Assembly (NCBI GenBank): GCA_030698965.1
Contig: JAUYLM010000022.1
Location: 1 to 9,459, forward strand
DNA: 9,459 nucleotides
Reading direction: 5' to 3'
Source of the DNA: a bacterium
Lineage (GTDB): Bacteria > Patescibacteriota > Minisyncoccia > Phycocordibacterales > PALSA-1337
Below the pieces are notes generated by a model that was given only the letters and a program-made list of their open reading frames with translations, was not told the origin of the DNA and searched no databases. Position numbers and translations under genes: made by a program. Below are positions 4,981 to 9,459 of this stretch, one piece after another. Numbering within the stretch: position 1 is the stretch's first letter; the number at the start of each line of letters is the position of its first letter.

Positions 4981-7900
4981 TCCGGATCAATAGCCTGCAC
5001 CTTTATCTTCGTATAAGCCGATAAAGGAACAGCGAATCCTTCGCTTGGATCATTGTCACAGCTGATGGTATATGTCACAAGCGGCTCGTCCTGTATCACA
5101 CTCTGAGCATATGTCCTGTCTGTAGATGCTGTCAGATCAGAGCGTGGCGCATGCGTTGCCACTATTTCGCATCGGTCAAAATCTACGCTCTTCGTATCCG
5201 AAAGCTGGAACGATCGGCCCCTGGTTACCGTTGCAAGAGGGGGATTGGTTTTATGATTCTCATTATTGCTGTAACTTGTCACTTCCCCGTACCTGTCTCC
5301 GCGAACCTTGAGAGTAACGACGGGATCGATTTCATAAGTAAATGTGAAGACGGCATTCTCCCGGCTACCGAGACCATAGGGAGATGCTATGTGCCCTATT
5401 CCCTCTCCCGGTGTGTTTCCGGTCCGCTCCCAGGTAACTACGCTGTAATCCGGAATCGGATCTACGCTGGCTGTATATGTACCGGCCGGCAGACTGCTCT
5501 GCGGCACTCCACATGTTATTGCGATTGGCTGAGAGTCCGAAGGTTTTTTTAGATAGCATTTTTTTGAATTGAGAAGAATCTGATCTCCAACTATTTGCTG
5601 GCGGATCGTTACAGACGAACCTCCCCCTCCGCCACCAGGGGGTGGTGTACCGCAAGTTGTGCAGGAAGTGAATGTCGCTGTCGCATTTCGTACATTTGCC
5701 ATATTTAGAATGCACGTCTCGGAACCTCCGCAGTCCTCGGACCATCCGCTGAATACATATCCTTCTGCCGGAGTGGCCACAAGCGTAACTGTCGAAGGAG
5801 ACGTGAAGATCGTCGTGCAAGCTGAACTGCAGGAACTCGCCAGTCCATTGCGTTCGGTCACGGTTCCTTTGCCGGCGATAGTTATATTCAATGTTGAAGC
5901 CGGAATCAAAACCTTCTCGCCGGATGATGTGTTTGTCCTGCCCGAACTGCTGAAAAGTTTGAATCTATAAGTAAGACCATTCACAGGGCCGATAGGCAGA
6001 TTATTGGCGGGAGTAACAGGCTGGGTCTTCCTTCCAAGCAAATCTGTAATTGTGCCGGCAGGCGGAAGGCCTGAATTTTCCCAAATGCCGCTGTTATTTG
6101 TCGATGATTTATATTGATTGATTATGGAATTTGCGGCTGCGCTTCCTGAGTTGGTAACTGTGCCACTGAGGTTATATGTCGTGCCTGTAAGGCATCTGTT
6201 ATTTCCCAATGATTTTGAACATGTAAGAGACAGAGACGGACTAATGCCTCCGCTTACAGGCGGTTCCTCTTCTGTCTTTGTACTGCATATAAGCACTTGT
6301 CCGGTAGCTCCGTATCCGCCGGTGTCGCTCTCATTCCAACCTGTGGATGACCCGCCTCCTCCTCCGGCAGGAACACTTCCATCCTGTGCGCTAGAAACTC
6401 GGTATCCAGATATTAAGGTGGAGGACGTCGTGCAGTGATGCCCGAGACCGGATCTTCCACAGCGCCCGGCGAGGCCTCCACTTCCGCCGTTTGCTCCGGC
6501 AGCGCCCGGCGTAGAATCCTCATTGTCTCCTCGGTCAATGGTTCTCTCTTCGGCAGTTCCTCCGGTAAGTTTTATGTCGCCCACATATCCGGAACCTCCT
6601 TTTCCTCCATAAGCCCCTCCGCTTTCTCCGACTCCGCCAGGTCCCGCGCCCTCCCCTCCGACAACTCCTCCCTTCCCTTTTCCATCCGATCCATTAATAC
6701 CCGTTACTCCAGGTAGTCCTGATAGACCTCCTCCCCCTCCACCACCTGCTCCGACTAGGACAACTCCATTTTTTATGAACTCACTATTTCCAGCGGGAAA
6801 GACGGTGGTCACCGGGGGAACTCTTCTCGGATATTGTGAATAGTGACCGATTCCTCCATTGCCGACTGTGATATTGAAAACTTCTCCGGCAGAGATCGCC
6901 ATCAGGCTCTCCGCATAGCCTCCGCCTCCTCCACCCGATCCACCTCTGCTCTCTCTGTCAGCTTCGTATCGGTATCCTGTTCCACCCCCGCCTCCTCCAC
7001 CCCATACTTTAACCTTGGCAATGGCATTAGATGGAGCTATCCATGTGCCCGTCGTGCCTGAATTATTATTTCTATAGATTTCGGTTTCTCCCGGCGCGCA
7101 CGAAAGGCTCAGGGCCGGAATAGGCTTTTCTTCCTCAATTTTTGTTGGACTGCAGATGAGTATAAGACCGTCCCCACCCTTTCCTCCATCGGCATAATTA
7201 TCATTTAGAATAAAAGTAAATCCGCTTCCCCCTCCGCCTCCGCCAGCAGGAGCATCACCCGGCTGTCCCGGAGTAAGGCCATACGGTTTTCCTTTTGGCG
7301 TGAAATAATCTCCTCTGAATCCTCCGACTCCTCCCCCGGATCCGGCCATTGCTCCATTGCCACCGTTTCCTCCATACATATATACAAGATCAGAAAGTCC
7401 AGGGTAGGGCTGAGCGTCCTGCCCTCTTCCCCCACCGTCTATTCCCTCTCCCCCCTTCCCGATCGCCTCTTCAAATCTGCAGGCATCTCCCGCTCCGGCT
7501 ATGCCTCCCATTCCACCCTTAGCTCTGGAAAGACTGAGTGCCGCTGAAATCAAGGAGGACTCTTCGCCATCGAGTCCATTGTATCCAGAAGTCTTCTTGT
7601 AACATTTTGGATCACTGATAACGATCGGATTCTGGCCACCAAGGATGCTCCCGTTTGTCTTTGCGCGTACTTTCCTTGCCCTGTTTATCCCCCCATTCGC
7701 CCCACCGTCGCCTCCTTTTCCAATCTGCAGCGTGTAGGATGCGCCGGAAATGACATTCAAAGTTTTCTCACTAAATCCCCCTCCCCCTCCCCCTCCGCCT
7801 CCAATCATATTGATCCCAATCGGAACAGCGTATCCTCCCATTCCAGCTCCGCCTCCGCCTCCTCCAGCTCCCCAAATCTTAACTTTCACACTAGAAAGCC

Positions 7901-8384
7901 CGCTCGGAACAGTCCATGTGTGCGTGCCGGGAGTGCTTTTCCTTAAAATTTCGGTTTCGCCTACCCCGCATGAGGCTATTGCCCTCGACCCGGCAGAAGA
8001 AGATCCTGCGGTCAATCTCTCAGAAGAAAATTGTGAATAGACTCTGGAGCTCTCCAGAGCTCCAGAAGATGTCTGGGCCACAACTCTATATCCGTATAGA
8101 GCTCCGGGAATCAGGCCGGTATCCTGGATATTTACTTTCGTTCCGTGCGCAGGCTGAGGAATTGTTGTCCATAAAATTTCCGATTCGCCGCCATGCCTGT
8201 ATACCTGATATCCAGTGGACTCTGAAATCTTATTCCACGATACGCTAATGACTCCGGCAACGGTCGTCTGTGTCGTAGGCTCTCTGGAAGCTGACAGGTT
8301 GTAATCCTGCGCGGAATTCTGCGCGCTGGCCAAAATAGGAATCAGTAGGGTGGCTATTAGAAAAGGGGTGAATTTCGACTTCAT
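4965..8384 (-). CDS. Giant secreted modular protein with two polyglycine domains
   Basis: Exported protein of 1139 residues, probably a surface adhesin or matrix protein. Layout: signal peptide (1-21, hydrophobic core, ASA before Q22); fibronectin type III-like domain (about 28-122); glycine-rich domain A (139-412); glycine-rich domain B (429-701); a beta-rich domain with C722/C731 (about 715-829) of CARDB-like appearance; an InlB-B-repeat-like domain (about 830-906, EGYVFSGW and C852/C856/C885/C891); a linker PPPGGGGGG (914-922); and an unrecognised beta-rich tail (924-1139). Domains A and B share a plan: Cys, GETEI, a TW-x-x-P strand, VKVKIWG or VKVKVWG, polyglycine runs, GKGG or GNGG repeats, and a closing LICS. 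Each starts and ends with Cys (139/411, 429/700). There is no LPXTG motif or C-terminal membrane segment, so how it is held to the cell is unclear. The plan recalls glycine-rich phage tail-fibre tips and bacterial Gly_rich domains. The function is inferred. Confidence 0.88.
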   Translation of the reverse strand: MKSKFTPFLIATLLIPILASAQNSAQDYNLSASREPTTQTTVAGVISVSWNKISESTGYQVYRHGGESEILWTTIPQPAHGTKVNIQDTGLIPGALYGYRVVAQTSSGALESSRVYSQFSSERLTAGSSSAGSRAIASCGVGETEILRKSTPGTHTWTVPSGLSSVKVKIWGAGGGGGGAGMGGYAVPIGINMIGGGGGGGGGFSEKTLNVISGASYTLQIGKGGDGGANGGINRARKVRAKTNGSILGGQNPIVISDPKCYKKTSGYNGLDGEESSLISAALSLSRAKGGMGGIAGAGDACRFEEAIGKGGEGIDGGGRGQDAQPYPGLSDLVYMYGGNGGNGAMAGSGGGVGGFRGDYFTPKGKPYGLTPGQPGDAPAGGGGGGSGFTFILNDNYADGGKGGDGLILICSPTKIEEEKPIPALSLSCAPGETEIYRNNNSGTTGTWIAPSNAIAKVKVWGGGGGGGTGYRYEADRESRGGSGGGGGGYAESLMAISAGEVFNITVGNGGIGHYSQYPRRVPPVTTVFPAGNSEFIKNGVVLVGAGGGGGGGLSGLPGVTGINGSDGKGKGGVVGGEGAGPGGVGESGGAYGGKGGSGYVGDIKLTGGTAEERTIDRGDNEDSTPGAAGANGGSGGLAGRCGRSGLGHHCTTSSTLISGYRVSSAQDGSVPAGGGGGSSTGWNESDTGGYGATGQVLICSTKTEEEPPVSGGISPSLSLTCSKSLGNNRCLTGTTYNLSGTVTNSGSAAANSIINQYKSSTNNSGIWENSGLPPAGTITDLLGRKTQPVTPANNLPIGPVNGLTYRFKLFSSSGRTNTSSGEKVLIPASTLNITIAGKGTVTERNGLASSCSSACTTIFTSPSTVTLVATPAEGYVFSGWSEDCGGSETCILNMANVRNATATFTSCTTCGTPPPGGGGGGSSVTIRQQIVGDQILLNSKKCYLKKPSDSQPIAITCGVPQSSLPAGTYTASVDPIPDYSVVTWERTGNTPGEGIGHIASPYGLGSRENAVFTFTYEIDPVVTLKVRGDRYGEVTSYSNNENHKTNPPLATVTRGRSFQLSDTKSVDFDRCEIVATHAPRSDLTASTDRTYAQSVIQDEPLVTYTISCDNDPSEGFAVPLSAYTKIKVQAIDPEINEF

Positions 8385-8393
8385 TTATCAGTT

Positions 8394-8402
8394 ATTATAA
8401 CA
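8394..8402 (-). promoter_or_regulatory. Extended -10 promoter of the giant secreted-protein gene
   Basis: On the minus strand TGTTATAAT (8402-8394) is a perfect extended -10 element (TGn plus TATAAT). No good -35 lies 16-18 bases upstream, as is common for extended -10 promoters. The hexamer ends 9 bases before the ATG at 8384, leaving a leader of about 2-4 bases and no Shine-Dalgarno site. Confidence 0.6.
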
Positions 8403-8412
8403 TGATAACATG
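8397..8412 (-). repeat. Tandem 8-bp repeat overlapping the giant-gene promoter
   Basis: ATAACATG is present twice in direct tandem (8397-8404 and 8405-8412, plus-strand reading). It covers most of the extended -10 and the bases just upstream. It could be an operator for a repressor or a slippage product; no further copy is seen. Confidence 0.6.
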
Positions 8413-8474
8413 AGGCTAGTTATCCACTGGCCAGGACCCCAATAGTGGAGGAAGTGGCAAGTAGCCAGAAACCC

Positions 8475-8501
8475 GTAGCCGTGTATGAATTGCACGGCTA
8501 C
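8475..8501 (+). repeat. Perfect 9-bp inverted repeat (hairpin)
   Basis: GTAGCCGTG (8475-8483) and CACGGCTAC (8493-8501) are perfect reverse complements around a 9-base loop. The right arm overlaps the predicted -35 (8490-8495) of the next gene. It could be an operator, the end hairpin of a decayed insertion element, or an old terminator; the following AATTATTTTG is a weak T-tract. An ATG in the loop (8485) is not credited as a start. Confidence 0.8.
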
Positions 8502-8518
8502 AATTATTTTGTTAAAAT
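8490..8518 (+). promoter_or_regulatory. Predicted promoter of the orphan 150-residue gene
   Basis: TTGCAC (8490-8495) and TAAAAT (8513-8518) are separated by 17 bases, with TG at 8510-8511 giving an extended -10. The -10 ends 8 bases before the ATG at 8527, so the leader would be only 1-2 bases. The -35 falls in the right half of the 8475-8501 hairpin. Confidence 0.5.
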
Positions 8519-8526
8519 TTTATGAA

Positions 8527-8979
8527 ATGATAACCTACTCACAACTAGCATATAGAGTAAAAGAAGACGGGATAAAAATGCCAGAAGATTTGCAATTATT
8601 ATTCAGCGACATCTTGGATACGTTGCAAATCTCAAATAATTTATTGAGTAGCACAAGAGAAACACCTTTATATCCTGATGCATGCAAGCTGATCAATGCC
8701 ATATCTTTTGAATTTCTTAAGGACAATGACAGTATCCTTGCCACACGCAGTATTGATGGGAAGAAAGTTACTTCAAAAATCGAGGAAATAATTCCAAAGG
8801 TATCTAGAAATATTGAAGAAAAAATACTTTTAGCAGAAATATTAGAACTGCTCCTGAATTCTATAAGTAGCCTAGTGATAATCTCAGAAAACGACGCATC
8901 TTCCAATGCTGACATTTCAGGTAAATATAGAGAATGTCTTCTAATACTTAAAAATAAGCTTGAATTATACACACCATAA
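8527..8979 (+). CDS. Orphan hypothetical protein, 150 residues
   Basis: I do not recognise this family. The start is placed at ATG 8527 (MITYSQLAYRVKEDG); a longer version from 8485 would begin inside a hairpin loop and upstream of the predicted promoter. The protein is soluble-looking, acidic-to-neutral and mostly helical. There is no signal peptide, and the hydrophobic helix near 112-125 (ILELLLNSISSLVII) is too amphipathic and short to be a confident membrane segment. A single Cys near residue 56 and another near the C-terminus are not arranged as a metal site. The coding sequence is more A+T-rich than the core genes to the left, consistent with foreign origin. Its stop (TAA 8977-8979) abuts the remains of a kinase gene in another frame, so the two may once have been one transcript. 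Confidence 0.6.
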   Translation: MITYSQLAYRVKEDGIKMPEDLQLLFSDILDTLQISNNLLSSTRETPLYPDACKLINAISFEFLKDNDSILATRSIDGKKVTSKIEEIIPKVSRNIEEKILLAEILELLLNSISSLVIISENDASSNADISGKYRECLLILKNKLELYTP

Positions 8980-9366
8980 AATTTATTTCATTTCAGGAGT
9001 ATCGGGTGTCGGCAAAACATCGACACTTGAGCAACTTAAAAAAATACTGTCATCTCAGGTTTTACGAATCCAGAGCAATTTAAGAAGATTCATAATCCAG
9101 ACAAAGATGTTCCAGCACAAATAATATTACTCGATGTATCTCCGGACACACTTCGAAAACGTTTATACGGTAGGCATGCGACTCCTGAAAGTAAGTTGGA
9201 AATCGAGAGAGCTGCGGGAGTTTCGCTTGATGAATTTGTAGAGCAGTGCGCTTCATTTGCACCAAAACTTCGCTTGATTTTCGAACAGAACAATTTTCCG
9301 ATTGTTGATACTGATAATAAGACACAGAAAGCAATAGCTCAGGAAGTAATCGAGCTTATTCTTTAG
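8978..9366 (+). pseudogene. Broken P-loop kinase gene, middle deleted and frameshifted
   Basis: Two reading frames together describe one nucleoside/NTP-kinase-like P-loop protein. The first (from 8978, frame of the AAA at 8978) reads KIYFISGVSGVGKTSTLEQLKK, with Walker A GVSGVGKT at 8996-9019, and would end at TAA 9122-9124. The second (open from 9040, one base back) reads NTVISGFTNPEQF, then IILLDVSPDTLRKRL, then RHATPESKLEIERAAG (a lid-like Arg-rich segment), and ends at TAG 9364-9366. In such kinases the second beta strand and the helices between helix 1 and strand 3 should lie between these parts; here they meet at a run of seven A (9038-9044). The best reading is a deletion of several dozen codons plus a frameshift. 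No ATG precedes the Walker A; a TTG at 8960 is the nearest possible start. Confidence 0.75.
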
Positions 9367-9419
9367 GCTCTGAATAAAGGGAGTGAAGATTCTCAATTGT
9401 CGCGAGGCCTGCAAATCAT

Positions 9420-9451
9420 AGTACTTTCCTGGAAGGGGAAGTACTTTTTTT
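9420..9451 (+). terminator. Rho-independent terminator at the right end
   Basis: A 10-bp stem (9420-9429 with 9436-9445, one G-T pair) encloses a 6-base loop and is followed by seven T (9445-9451). It lies 53 bases after the kinase-remnant stop and would end transcription coming from 8527 onward. The 9367-9419 stretch holds nothing else that I recognise. Confidence 0.88.
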
Positions 9452-9459
9452 GTAAATTT

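Larger units (their letters stand above)
8409..8525 (+). pseudogene. Possible relic of an IS200/IS605-type tnpB 3' end
   Basis: An open frame without a start codon runs 38 codons to TGA at 8523-8525. It includes ARTPIVEEVASSQKPVAV and ends YNYFVKIL. In-frame stops at 8403-8408 close it upstream. The protein-like character, the higher G+C than the sequence downstream, and a strong hairpin at its end (8475-8501) recall the right end of IS200/IS605 elements, where the tnpB C-terminus overlaps structured guide RNA. I cannot confirm homology; it may be chance. The transposase catalytic region is absent. Confidence 0.25.

Noticed and set aside
5151..5552. 133-codon plus-strand frame, and similar frames across 5126-7061
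   Set aside because: All lie opposite the 1139-residue gene, which has a signal peptide and recognisable domains; these are shadows.
7750..8040. Proline-rich plus-strand frame (runs of 8-9 Pro)
   Set aside because: It is the exact antisense image of polyglycine codons in the secreted protein, so the proline runs follow from GGN complementarity.
4965..8384. Alternative genetic code with UGA as glycine, prompted by absence of TGA stops
   Set aside because: The glycine-rich gene contains hundreds of GGN glycine codons and no in-frame TGA, which would be very unlikely under that code.
8485..8526. Longer start for the orphan protein (14 extra residues)
   Set aside because: The ATG is inside the 8475-8501 hairpin and upstream of the predicted -10, so it would not be in the transcript.
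8535..8972. 145-codon antisense frame opposite the orphan gene
   Set aside because: Ser/Leu/Ile-rich translation typical of a shadow of an A+T-rich helical gene; no promoter or start context seen.

Overview
The window looks like a piece of a Candidate Phyla Radiation genome, most plausibly Parcubacteria (Patescibacteria). This is inferred from several things together: compact core genes, no recognisable Shine-Dalgarno sequences, a small lytic transglycosylase, a RhuM-Fic protein and a very large secreted glycine-rich protein. The standard code fits. No gene seen to its end uses TGA as stop, and the glycine-rich gene has no in-frame TGA, which argues against the UGA=Gly code of Gracilibacteria and SR1. 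No rRNA, tRNA, CRISPR array or intact mobile element is visible, and no gene-free stretch exceeds about 150 bases.

Layout. 1-1077 (-): cysS, cut by the left edge, with GTG as the only usable start. 1139-2419 (+): S41 carboxy-terminal processing protease, divergent from cysS across 61 bases in which the two promoters interdigitate. 2430-2873 (+): rplI (bL9), 10 bases after the protease and probably co-transcribed. 2893-3165 (-): rpmA (bL27), convergent with rplI. 3306-3755 (+): small lytic-transglycosylase-like protein behind a near-consensus promoter and a structured leader, ended by a clear rho-independent terminator. 3843-4844 (+): RhuM-like protein with a C-terminal Fic domain. 4965-8384 (-): 1139-residue secreted modular protein (signal peptide, FN3, two polyglycine domains, a Cys-rich Ig-like-looking domain, an InlB-B-repeat-like domain and an unrecognised tail). 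8409-8525 (+): possible relic of a transposase 3' end with a hairpin. 8527-8979 (+): orphan 150-residue protein. 8978-9366 (+): broken P-loop kinase gene that has lost its middle. 9420-9451: terminator.

The left third is housekeeping (aminoacylation, envelope proteolysis, ribosome). The middle and right are accessory and cell-surface functions: peptidoglycan cleavage, a predicted Fic-type protein-modifying enzyme and a giant surface or secreted protein, followed by decaying genes. In an organism that lives attached to other cells these could serve host contact, but the sequence does not prove it.

The most notable points are the duplicated polyglycine domains of the giant secreted protein; a repeated arrangement in which a -10-like hexamer lies only 6-11 bases before the start codon, suggesting leaderless or nearly leaderless transcripts; a 15-bp tandem duplication across a stop codon; and two decaying genes at the right end.
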